Below, in pieces: positions 56,881-64,000 of a stretch of DNA of 64,000 nt; within the stretch, counting starts at the first letter, position 1; each line of letters begins with the position of its first letter. Position numbers and translations under genes: made by a program. Source of the stretch: Boseongicola sp. (lineage in GTDB: Bacteria; Pseudomonadota; Alphaproteobacteria; Rhodobacterales; Rhodobacteraceae); the NCBI GenBank assembly GCA_014075275.1, contig CP046179.1, positions 2,675,932 to 2,739,931 on the forward strand, in the 5' to 3' direction. Under the pieces are notes generated by a model, which had not been told where the DNA came from, made no database searches, and saw only the letters and a list, made by a program, of their open reading frames with translations.

Positions 56881-57721
56881 GCATCCAGATCCGTGTGCCT
56901 GCCGTTTCGCAGGATATTGCGGCGATCCGATTGGCGCTGTTCAAGGCTTCGACAAAATTGCCTGTCGCTGTGAAGGCATGGCAAAAGGCACCGTGGAAGA
57001 TGTCGCCTGCCCCCATCGTGTCGACCGCCGTCACCGAAACAGCCGGGATTTCACCCGAGGTGTCGCCGTCCTTCCAGATCAAACCGTTTGTTCCGCGCGT
57101 AATGGCCCAGCGGGACAACCCCATCTCGGCGCACATTTCCGCAAAGCCTCTACGCCCTTTGACAAGGAACACTTCCGAGACGACGGGAATATAGGCAAGG
57201 CGCAGGAAGTCGGGCGACCAGTCTTTCCAGCCGCCTCCATCCAGAATGACGGGGCGGTCAAATGCGCGGATGTCGTCGTAGTGTTGCTCGACAAAGGGAC
57301 GCTCGTATTGGTCGAGTTGGATCAGGTCGAAATCACTTGCGAACAGGTCCGCGCCATTCTTGAGGCGCGCGCAATCGTCCTGGGCATCGTTGACGATCAT
57401 GCGTGTGCCCAGACTCCGCGTGGAAACGACAGTGGACAGCGGGATAATATAGTCTGGATCAGCACAGATATCGCGCAGATCAACGCCGTGGGCGTTCAGA
57501 TCATCAGTCACGAAATCGCGCACCAGACCCGGCGCGCCCATGGAAGACGCCAGGGTCGCATCGCCGCCCAGATGCGCGAAGGTCACGGCGGCGTTCAGAG
57601 ACGATCCCCCCGGTATCAAGTCGTTCGACAGCGCTTTGGTCTTTCCGTCCGGTCCGGGGAAGTCCTCGACCAATGCCGTTACGTCCAGCACCGAGCGCCC
57701 TATGAAAAGTGCGCGGCTCAC
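56873..57721 (-). CDS. PfkB-family carbohydrate kinase
   Basis: A 282-aa ribokinase/PfkB-family kinase: IPGGSSLNAAVTFAHLGGDATLASSMG is the N-terminal signature and VTAVDTMGAGDIFHGAFCHAF the C-terminal one with the catalytic Asp in the GAGD loop. The substrate may be fructose or a phosphorylated fructose feeding the adjacent aldolase. Overlaps the aldolase stop by 4 bp and the FrcK-like gene by 8 bp. Confidence 0.9.
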   Translation of the reverse strand: MSRALFIGRSVLDVTALVEDFPGPDGKTKALSNDLIPGGSSLNAAVTFAHLGGDATLASSMGAPGLVRDFVTDDLNAHGVDLRDICADPDYIIPLSTVVSTRSLGTRMIVNDAQDDCARLKNGADLFASDFDLIQLDQYERPFVEQHYDDIRAFDRPVILDGGGWKDWSPDFLRLAYIPVVSEVFLVKGRRGFAEMCAEMGLSRWAITRGTNGLIWKDGDTSGEIPAVSVTAVDTMGAGDIFHGAFCHAFTATGNFVEALNSANRIAAISCETAGTRIWMHG

Positions 57722-58791
57722 GCGGCGGCCACGGAAGGTTCAAGTGCGCGCTCTGCATAGCGTGTGGCCATATCGGCCAGCGAAATCGGCTTGACCTTGT
57801 ACGCCTTTCCCGCGGTTCCAAACCGTTCGAACCGGTCGCGGACCAGCGCTTCAAGCTCATCCATCGCCGCCAGGATGAAGGCGCGCGGGTCAAAGGCCAT
57901 CGGATTCTCCTCTGCGAAGCAGCGCATCGCTCCGGACATCGCCATACGGCAATCGGTGTCGATGTTGACCTTCCGGACGCCGTGACGAATGCCGCGTTCA
58001 ATCTCTTCGACAGGCACGCCCCAGGTTTGTGGCATCTCGCCACCGTGGGCGTTGATCAGGTCTTGCAAATACTGCGGTACAGAACTGGAGCCATGCATTA
58101 CCAGATGGGTTTCGGGCAACCGCTTGTGGATCGCTTCGATCTGCGCCATCGACAGGATGTCGCCATCCGGGGCACGTGTGAACTTGTAGGCCCCATGCGA
58201 GGTGCCGCAGGCAATGGCCAGCGCATCAACCTGGGTCGCCGCGACAAAGTCGGCGGCCTGATCGGGGTCGGTCAACAACTGGTCGCGGTCCATCTTGCCG
58301 ACAGCACCTGATCCGTCTTCCTCTCCGGCTTCGCCCGTCTCCAAGGAGCCGAGCACACCCAATTCACCTTCGATCGACGCGCCCATCCAGTGGGCGATCT
58401 GCGCCACCCGGCCTGTGATGTCTACGTTATGCTCATAATTGGAAGGAGTTTTGCCGTCCTCCAATAGCGAACCGTCCATCATCGCCGAGGTAAACCCCGC
58501 GCCGATGGCACTCACACAGGCCTGTTCATTGTGGCCATGATCCTGATGCAAACAGATCGGATTGTCGGGGTACATTTCGGCCAGTGCCTTTACGATCCCG
58601 ACAATCATCCTGTCGCCGGCATAGACGTTGCGCACGTTCAGGCTGGCCTGCAGGATCACTGGCGCGTCACAGGCCCGCGCAGCGTTCATGATTGCTAACC
58701 CCTGCTCCATATTCGAAATGTTGAAAGCAGGCACGCCGTAGCCATGTTCAGCGGCATGATCGAGTAGTTGTCGGAGAGTTATCAAGGGCAT
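57718..58791 (-). CDS. class II fructose-bisphosphate aldolase
   Basis: A 357-aa zinc-dependent class II aldolase of the long, Calvin-cycle/FbaA type: LRQLLDHAAEHGYGVPAFNISNMEQ, ICLHQDHGHNEQACVSAIGAGFTSAMMDGS with Asp and His ligands, ALAIACGTSHGAYKF and LVMHGSSSVP with further His ligands, and GVRKVNIDTDCRMAM. It is the second aldolase of the window and probably serves fructose breakdown specifically. It starts 10 bp after the GH32 stop. Confidence 0.93.
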   Translation of the reverse strand: MPLITLRQLLDHAAEHGYGVPAFNISNMEQGLAIMNAARACDAPVILQASLNVRNVYAGDRMIVGIVKALAEMYPDNPICLHQDHGHNEQACVSAIGAGFTSAMMDGSLLEDGKTPSNYEHNVDITGRVAQIAHWMGASIEGELGVLGSLETGEAGEEDGSGAVGKMDRDQLLTDPDQAADFVAATQVDALAIACGTSHGAYKFTRAPDGDILSMAQIEAIHKRLPETHLVMHGSSSVPQYLQDLINAHGGEMPQTWGVPVEEIERGIRHGVRKVNIDTDCRMAMSGAMRCFAEENPMAFDPRAFILAAMDELEALVRDRFERFGTAGKAYKVKPISLADMATRYAERALEPSVAAA

Positions 58792-58801
58792 GTGTTTGGC
58801 T

Positions 58802-60302
58802 TTACTTTCGGAATTTCAGGTCATGGAATGTCGCGGCGCCTTCTTGAACGAAAAGCCCCCATGCATCCGTGTTTGAAATGTCGTAGACTCTGAACGAGGC
58901 GACCACCTGCCCACCTACGAAACACTCGATTGCCGACCCATTGCGCAGGATCTGCACGCGATAGCGCCCATCATCAGGGGTAAAAGCCAACGGACGTTCG
59001 ACCAATGGGTTATCAATTTCCTGACTGACTTCGATACCGTGCCGCTCATTTAGAACCAGACTATCCCAGAGGGGGTCCATGGCGGCAGGCCAGCGATCAA
59101 ATACCACCCGCTCTTTCATTGGCTCGATAGTAAGGCTGTAACCGCTGTCCAGGTGATCACCACCACGGGGCTCGATCAGAACACCCACAGCTTCGGTGTT
59201 GGCAGTGGGTTCGATGAAGACGTCAAGAAGGACGTCATCTCGATTTGGACCATCCAGAAAGGCATAAGCATAGGTGCCGGTGGCGTCGCACTGCGGGCTT
59301 TCGCAGTTGGTCCAGTCACCAAGCATCGGGCGAACCTCGTGCTCGACAGATGTTTTGTAGCTTTCATCCACCTCTTGCGGCAGGCGACTGACCAGCGTTC
59401 CGTCAGGCAAGGAGAGCAGTTCACGCGGGCTGCCGAGTTCACCCCCCCCAAACCCAGCTGCGCTTTGGACCGTGGTGTTTACGGAATGGAATCCACGCGA
59501 AACTGAAACGCCGGTCACCATCGCTAGCGGATTTCGCGGCATAGAAGCGGCGGCCATCAAGGCTGTCGAGCTTGCGACTTTCCCAAGGGCCGTCGGGCGA
59601 CTTTGCAACCCGATAAAGCGTTTGCATCCGTTCCGAATAGCGGCTCTCCACCAGATACCACCAATCCCCCAGCTTGAAAATTTCGGGGCATTCCGGGCAA
59701 TGGGTCAGCATCGAGGATGCCAGCGGAGGACCGACCTCCCAGCTTTCCAGATCATCGGACGTGGCAACCGCCACACAGCCGCGACGAAACTGCGGGCCTT
59801 CTTTCAGGCGCGCCTAAATCAGCATCTTGAAACAACCAGCGTCTTCGTCTCGGTAAACAAATGGATCGCGCCAATCGACGGTCTCGTACCATTGCGGATC
59901 AGGCGAGATTAGGGGATTGCCGCCGGATTTGTCCCAAGTTTTCATGTCAGTTGAGGTCGCCTTGCAGATCGTTTGCGGCGAGGCAGACTGGCGATTGTAG
60001 CCCGTGTAAAAGAAGTGAAAGACACCGTCGTGCTCAATAACCGAGCCGGTCCAGATTCCGTCACCATCGCAATCCCCATGTGCACCGGGGCCGAACGCAT
60101 CGGGCATAACCTTCCAATTCACCAGATCGTCGGATTGCAAATAGGCCGTTGAGACGCGGGCGCGCTCTACATATTCCCATGCGCCAACAGGTGGCTGGGA
60201 AAAGAACAGGTGCCATTTCCCATCATGGTAAAATGGCATGGTATCGCCTGCAGCGGCACCTCGTTCAGGAGCATAGCCGAATAGTCTCATTACGGACCTC
60301 AA
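58802..60302 (-). pseudogene. GH32-type fructan hydrolase with amber stop and frameshift
   Basis: A glycoside hydrolase of the GH32/GH43-like clan: GDTMPFYHDGKWHLFFSQP holds the likely nucleophile Asp, VDWRDPFVYRDEDAG the transition-state-stabilising RDP motif, CPECPEIFKLGDWWYLVESRYS the acid/base Glu; a C-terminal beta-sandwich follows. Two lesions break it: TAG at 59814-59816 in FKMLI-stop-ARLKEG, and a run of eight C (plus strand, 59442-59449) where seven would keep WVWGGELGSPREL in frame. Corrected length is about 499 aa. No signal peptide is seen, so it may act in the cytoplasm on short fructans. Confidence 0.87.
59442..59449 (-). other. G8 homopolymer at the GH32 frameshift
   Basis: Eight G on the coding strand; seven restore the frame from SWVWGG into ELGSPREL. 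Could be a mutation, a sequencing error or a slippery on/off tract. Confidence 0.75.
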
Positions 60303-60320
60303 AATAATAGTTGATTAGTT

Positions 60321-60352
60321 GGTGCTCCCGACCGCTTGGGGCAGGGAGCACC
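60321..60352 (-). other. intercistronic hairpin after FrcB-like gene
   Basis: GGTGCTCCC (60321-60329) pairs perfectly with GGGAGCACC (60344-60352), 14-nt loop, between the binding-protein stop at 60367 and the GH32 start. Same position as the hairpin at 46298 in the other sugar operon. Confidence 0.7.
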
Positions 60353-60366
60353 TCGTGCACGGGAAA

Positions 60367-61431
60367 TTATTGCACGTAGTCCTGCCAGTTGTTGATGAAG
60401 CCCACCAGGTCAGCGTCTGGATTATGAACCTTGCTGAGGCTGCGCACGGTTTCGGGCGACAGGATACAGCCGTTCAACAGGCCGTTTGCGTAGGTTTCCA
60501 CATTGTCAGCCGTAACCGGGATAAGACCAACCTTGGGCTGGGTATCCGTGATCGGGTGGCCGTGCAGATAATCATACAGTTGGATCAAGCCAAAACCGCC
60601 GACCATCCAGTGACCGCCGATCGAGAACTCAAGCTCGCCTTCGGCAATGAACTGTGCAACCTGCTCATCGATGTCAGTAGTGATAACGGCGATATCGTCG
60701 CGCCCGGCCTGATCAATGGCAAATTTGCTACCCAATCCGGCGACCGCACCGATCACGACTACCGCGTCAATCTCACCGGGTGCAAAGCGTGCAATATACT
60801 GTTCAGCATATTTCTGACCGTTTTCACGGCTCAGCACATCCCAGGCTTCTGCCACAACTTCGACGCCACCGGCTTCAAGTTCGCGCGCGGCACCATGCCA
60901 GATTTCCGCCGCAGAAATGTTGCCCTTCTGAGTCCAGATCATCCCGACTTTCTTGTAGCCAAGCTCAACCGTTGCACGGCCCATAGCTTCACCCCAAGTG
61001 TCGTTGTTTTGCGTTACCTGAGCGATAAAGTCCTCGCCCTCATAGTCGTCGTCGTAGCTAGAGACAACGAGACGCCCGACTGCGATGCCCGAAATGTCGT
61101 TATCTTCGAGCAGGCGTGCAACCTGAATACCCGCAGGTGCGGTCAAGGGGTTGAAAATCAACCCGTCGGGTTGGCTCGCAATGATGGATTCAGCTTGCGA
61201 GACGTGCTGTTCCTCAGAGTTTTGGTCGTCAAATTCCTTGAGCTCAACACCAAGTGCATCAGCAACGCAGCCCTCAAACCGGTGTCGATTGATCACCCAA
61301 GGGTTAGTTTCCGGTTGTCCAAGGTCCGCAATCACCAGATCTGTGCGGGCATGGCCATCTGCAACTGCCGCGCCAGCGAGAGGCAGCAAAGCAGCAGTCG
61401 CAAGCAGGGTCTTTAGAAGTTTTTTAGTCAT
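60367..61431 (-). CDS. fructose-type sugar-binding protein (FrcB-like)
   Basis: A 354-aa periplasmic binding protein (Peripla_BP_4): signal peptide MTKKLLKTLLATAALLPLAGAAVA, then LVIADLGQPETNPWVINRHRFEGCVADALGVELKEFDDQNSEEQHVSQAESIIASQPDGLIFNP. It delivers the sugar to the permease and ATPase encoded at the far end of the operon. The ATG follows GAGGAGAAC. It is the first gene behind the palindrome at 61484. Confidence 0.92.
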   Translation of the reverse strand: MTKKLLKTLLATAALLPLAGAAVADGHARTDLVIADLGQPETNPWVINRHRFEGCVADALGVELKEFDDQNSEEQHVSQAESIIASQPDGLIFNPLTAPAGIQVARLLEDNDISGIAVGRLVVSSYDDDYEGEDFIAQVTQNNDTWGEAMGRATVELGYKKVGMIWTQKGNISAAEIWHGAARELEAGGVEVVAEAWDVLSRENGQKYAEQYIARFAPGEIDAVVVIGAVAGLGSKFAIDQAGRDDIAVITTDIDEQVAQFIAEGELEFSIGGHWMVGGFGLIQLYDYLHGHPITDTQPKVGLIPVTADNVETYANGLLNGCILSPETVRSLSKVHNPDADLVGFINNWQDYVQ

Positions 61432-61483
61432 GTTCTCCTCCCTGGAGAGTTTTCATTTTGTAAGGCAATGGTCGAATCAGCCT

Positions 61484-61508
61484 AATTAAATGCGTAACGC
61501 AATTAATT
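61484..61508. promoter_or_regulatory. 25-bp near-palindrome, candidate ROK operator
   Basis: AATTAAATGCGT (61484-61495), one central base, ACGCAATTAATT (61497-61508); one mismatched pair in 12-bp arms. It lies 53 bp upstream of the FrcB-like ATG, and is a good candidate site for the ROK repressor at 54928. Confidence 0.7.
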
Positions 61509-61685
61509 GTATCATGCAATAAATGTTCGGATCAAACTCACTCCGGCGCTTGTCGAAAGGACCACCGACCAAAGATCATTGGACGAGCGGGACGCTGAAA
61601 AGAACACATATTCGAGTTGGTTTTCCGGACAGCGGCCATTGGCGCATCCGCAGCGAATTCACACTCAGTCCCGCAACCCGGCCCT

Positions 61686-61979
61686 TCAATGCTCGTGCTG
61701 GATAGCGGCAATAGTTTCAACGACGTGACGGGCGTGGTTTTCAACATACTCCAAGTGTGCAGCGCTTGCGATGTAGCGCCGAAAGGCTGCAACGTCTCTA
61801 AAATCAGCGACTAGAGCCGAGTCCTGATGGTTCGGACCTCTCCCAATATTGTCCCCAAGCGTAAACGACAAAACTTCGGAACTGGTTTCACACATGTCCG
61901 TGACTGCCACCCTCCAAGCGTCTCTTTGTGCAGCTGTTGCTTCAGCTTTGAAGGATATCAAAACAATATGACGAAGCAT
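61686..61979 (-). CDS. Dabb (stress-responsive A/B barrel) protein
   Basis: A 97-aa Dabb-domain protein: MLRHIVLISFKAEATAAQRDAWRVAVTDM, SFTLGDNIGRGPNHQDSALVADFRDVAAFRRYIASAAHLEYV is the classic pattern. These small dimeric barrels have mostly unknown roles. The start at MLRHIV fits the family; two extra codons upstream are possible. Confidence 0.85.
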   Translation of the reverse strand: MLRHIVLISFKAEATAAQRDAWRVAVTDMCETSSEVLSFTLGDNIGRGPNHQDSALVADFRDVAAFRRYIASAAHLEYVENHARHVVETIAAIQHEH

Positions 61980-62156
61980 GTACAACCTATTGTAGTTAGT
62001 AGTGAATTTATAGTTACCGTATCATTGAGTCGGCAGTGGGTAATCGCGCTATGCTGATGTTCGCTTGGTCCGTAAAGCAGTTATTATGTTGATCACCGTA
62101 AATACCAAAAACCACGCGATTCGAGTCATTGTCACACACGACTTAAGTATTTTGGT

Positions 62157-62672
62157 CTACGCCGAAACACTAACCTCTATGCGCGTGGACACATTCTGCG
62201 CATCCCTGAACGACAGGAACCAGGGGTCGCAGGTCAGGGCTCGGTTTATGGTTGCTTCGATCTTTTCCAGCGGTTCGTCGCTGTCGATGCGGATGTTGAG
62301 GCGGGTGTCCAGGGGCGTGGCGGGGATGTCGTTGAAGCCCATGAGGCCACGGCTGTCGAAGTCCTGTTCCAGATCGACGTGTACGCCTTTGAGTGTGACT
62401 CCGTCACGCATGGCGGTCATTTTGATGCCGATGGCGACGCAGCCCGCGATCGACGCGCGGGCGAAGAGGCCGGGGGTTGGGGCGGTGCCGTCGCCGCCCA
62501 AGGCTTCGCCCATGTCCATGACCAGCTCATCATCGCCTTGCCGATAGGTGCAGGTCAGGCCTTCGCCGATGCTGGCGGTGCCGGAACTGGTATCCTGCGC
62601 CAGATCGGGGCGGGCGGAGTAGGTGGCGATGGTTTTCTGCTGGGCCTTCTGGCCTTTGGTGTTGCGGTCCAT
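62157..62672 (-). CDS. OsmC-family protein
   Basis: A 171-aa OsmC/YhfA-like protein: GLTCTYRQGDDELVMDMGEALGGDGTAPTPGLFARASIAGCVAIGIKMTAMRDGVTLKGVHVDLEQDFDSRG has the single family cysteine in IAGCVAIGI. The second peroxide-reducing cysteine of true Ohr/OsmC is not evident, so peroxidase activity is uncertain. The start MDRNTKGQK at 62672 is chosen. It sits where hisA or hisF would follow hisH in many relatives. Confidence 0.85.
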   Translation of the reverse strand: MDRNTKGQKAQQKTIATYSARPDLAQDTSSGTASIGEGLTCTYRQGDDELVMDMGEALGGDGTAPTPGLFARASIAGCVAIGIKMTAMRDGVTLKGVHVDLEQDFDSRGLMGFNDIPATPLDTRLNIRIDSDEPLEKIEATINRALTCDPWFLSFRDAQNVSTRIEVSVSA

Positions 62673-62738
62673 ATTCGGGGCCCCCTTATTGGTATGGGGT
62701 GAGCCTAGCATGGAAAATCTGAGTGTCACACCCGGGGG

Positions 62739-63377
62739 TCACGGTGCCCACTTCAGCCAGTTGGCGATCAGGCACAGGCCGGCGGACTGGCTTTTCTCGG
62801 GGTGGAATTGCGTGCCAACCATGGTGCCGGTGCCGACGATTGCGGTGACCGGGCCGCCGTAGTCGCTGTGGGCGAGAAGGTGGTCGGGGTTGGTGACCTG
62901 CATCTGGTAGGAGTGCACGAAATAGGCGTGGTCGCCGGTTTCGATACCGTCGAGGACCGGGTGAGGCTGGTCGATAACCAGATCGTTCCAGCCCATGTGC
63001 GGGATTTTGAAGGTGGGATCGGTTGGGGCGATGCGGTCAACTTCTCCGTCGATCCAGCCGAGGCCGGGGGTTGTTTTGTATTCAAAACCCGCGCGGGCCA
63101 TCAGTTGCATGCCGACACAGATGCCAAGGAACGGGCGAGCCTTGGCTTCGACCGCTTCGATAAGGGCCTGATAGAGGCCGGTTTGGCCCTGGAGTTCTGA
63201 CATACAGGCTGGGAAAGCGCCGTCGCCGGGCAGCACTATGCGGTCGGCGCGCAGGACGTCCTCGGCGCGGTCGCTGACGAGGATGTCGCCGCCGTCGATG
63301 TCTCGGGCGACGTGTTGGAACGCTTTTTCAGCCGAGTGCAGGTTGCCGGCGGCATAGTCGATGATGACGGTCAGCAT
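62739..63377 (-). CDS. hisH: imidazole glycerol phosphate synthase subunit HisH
   Basis: HisH, 212 aa, the glutaminase of histidine biosynthesis, passing ammonia to HisF. It has the class I amidotransferase triad: Cys in FLGICVGMQLMA, His and Glu in GTQFHPEKSQ near the C-terminus. It follows hisB by 29 bp. hisF is not in the window. Confidence 0.96.
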   Translation of the reverse strand: MLTVIIDYAAGNLHSAEKAFQHVARDIDGGDILVSDRAEDVLRADRIVLPGDGAFPACMSELQGQTGLYQALIEAVEAKARPFLGICVGMQLMARAGFEYKTTPGLGWIDGEVDRIAPTDPTFKIPHMGWNDLVIDQPHPVLDGIETGDHAYFVHSYQMQVTNPDHLLAHSDYGGPVTAIVGTGTMVGTQFHPEKSQSAGLCLIANWLKWAP

Positions 63378-63406
63378 TTTTGGTCTCCGGGGGCGGCTCT
63401 GAAGGG

Positions 63407-63994
63407 TCAGAGCGCGCCTTTGGTCGAAGGGATTGCGTCGGCCTTGCGGGCGTCGGTTTCGACGGCGGTGCGCAGGGCGCGGGCGACGGCTTTGAAAGCG
63501 GCCTCGGCGATGTGGTGGCTGTTGATGCCATGTAGCGCGTCAACGTGGAGCGTGATGCCGCCGTGGGTGGCGAAGGCCTGGAAGAACTCGCGCACCAGTT
63601 CGGTGTCGAATGCGCCGATCTTGGCAGTGGGCAGCTCGACATTCCACACGAGGTAGGGACGCGCGGAAAGGTCCAGCGCGGCGCGCACGAGGGCGTCGTC
63701 CATGGGCAGGAGGCAAGAACCGTAGCGGTTGATGCCGCGCTTGTCTCCCAGAGCCTCGTTAAGCGCCTGACCCAGCGCGATGCCGGTATCTTCGACGGTG
63801 TGGTGATCATCGATGTGCAAGTCACCTGTGGCGCGGATGGTCATGTCGATCAGCGAATGACGGGCCAGTTGGTCCAGCATATGGTCGAAAAAGCCGACCC
63901 CGGTCTGGTTGTCATAGGCACCGGTTCCGTCGAGATTGATCTCGACCGAGATATCGGTTTCCGCAGTCTTTCGCGTGATCGTGGCGCTGCGCAT
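63407..63994 (-). CDS. hisB: imidazoleglycerol-phosphate dehydratase HisB
   Basis: HisB, 195 aa, monofunctional dehydratase of histidine biosynthesis. Its two half-sites are visible: [17 protein letters not shown] with [18 protein letters not shown], and [33 protein letters not shown], giving the His/Glu manganese ligands. It starts at 63994, six bases from the window edge, so its promoter is outside. Confidence 0.96.
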   Translation of the reverse strand: MRSATITRKTAETDISVEINLDGTGAYDNQTGVGFFDHMLDQLARHSLIDMTIRATGDLHIDDHHTVEDTGIALGQALNEALGDKRGINRYGSCLLPMDDALVRAALDLSARPYLVWNVELPTAKIGAFDTELVREFFQAFATHGGITLHVDALHGINSHHIAEAAFKAVARALRTAVETDARKADAIPSTKGAL

Positions 63995-64000
63995 GGCAGG

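Noticed and set aside
61432-61685. Small gene upstream of the FrcB-like gene
   Set aside because: Plus-strand frames here lack ribosome sites; the region is better explained as promoter with the 25-bp palindrome.

Overview
The window reads as chromosomal DNA of an alphaproteobacterium of the Rhodobacterales (Roseobacter group). The evidence is gene content and order: a suf operon led by an IscR that lacks the three-cysteine cluster, class I fructose-bisphosphate aldolase beside pgk, tandem cyclophilins, tyrS divergent from anmK, mutL-rmuC, and a hisB-hisH pair, all in moderately GC-rich DNA. No origin, CRISPR array or rRNA is visible. There is one tRNA, tRNA-Arg(CCG).

Layout. 1-3.2 kb: methyltransferase, LysR regulator, VOC protein and WYL regulator. 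3.3-16.4 kb: core metabolism (FtsB/DivIC-like protein, aldolase, pgk, two cyclophilins, DUF3179 protein, GNAT, tyrS, anmK, cupin, hydrolase-LuxR fusion, eno, DMT exporter). 16.4-21.8 kb: mutL, rmuC, a TbpB-like lipoprotein and icd. 22-31.7 kb: an alpha/beta hydrolase divergent from a long suf operon (iscR, cysteine desulfurase, sufB, three small genes, sufC, sufD, two YIP1-like membrane proteins, sufS). 31.7-37.3 kb: LysR gene, small lipoprotein, tRNA-Arg, then a disturbed zone with a truncated gene, IS copy 1, a decapitated sulfotransferase and another LysR gene. 37.3-42.4 kb: OmpA-like protein, GNAT, CinA-like protein, sfsA, map and a flavodoxin-fold reductase. 42.7-52.7 kb: a LacI-controlled sugar operon (xylA, dehydrogenase, isomerase/epimerase, ribose-type ABC transporter) whose binding-protein gene is split by IS copy 2. 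53.2-61.4 kb: a fructose/fructan operon of the frc type (binding protein, broken GH32 hydrolase, class II aldolase, PfkB kinase, FrcK-like kinase, ROK regulator, ABC ATPase, permease). 61.7-64 kb: Dabb protein, OsmC protein, hisH and hisB.

The most striking feature is recent gene damage that can be read base by base. IS copy 2 is flanked by an exact 8-bp target duplication, and removing it restores the sugar-binding gene. IS copy 1 is identical but for three bases seen and has no target duplication, so a rearrangement took place there. The methyltransferase is frameshifted by an 8-bp tandem duplication. The DUF3179 gene carries an in-frame TAG. The GH32 gene carries an in-frame TAG plus a +1 shift in a run of eight G. 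A three-member intergenic repeat family with 11-bp phased units is also present.

The two sugar operons lie next to each other, each with its own regulator and candidate operators (two LacI-type sites at 51516-51553; a 25-bp near-palindrome at 61484-61508), and each has a strong hairpin directly after its binding-protein gene. I did not find a convincing wholly new system. The best leads are the IS element with its unusual 8-bp duplication and the interspersed repeat family.
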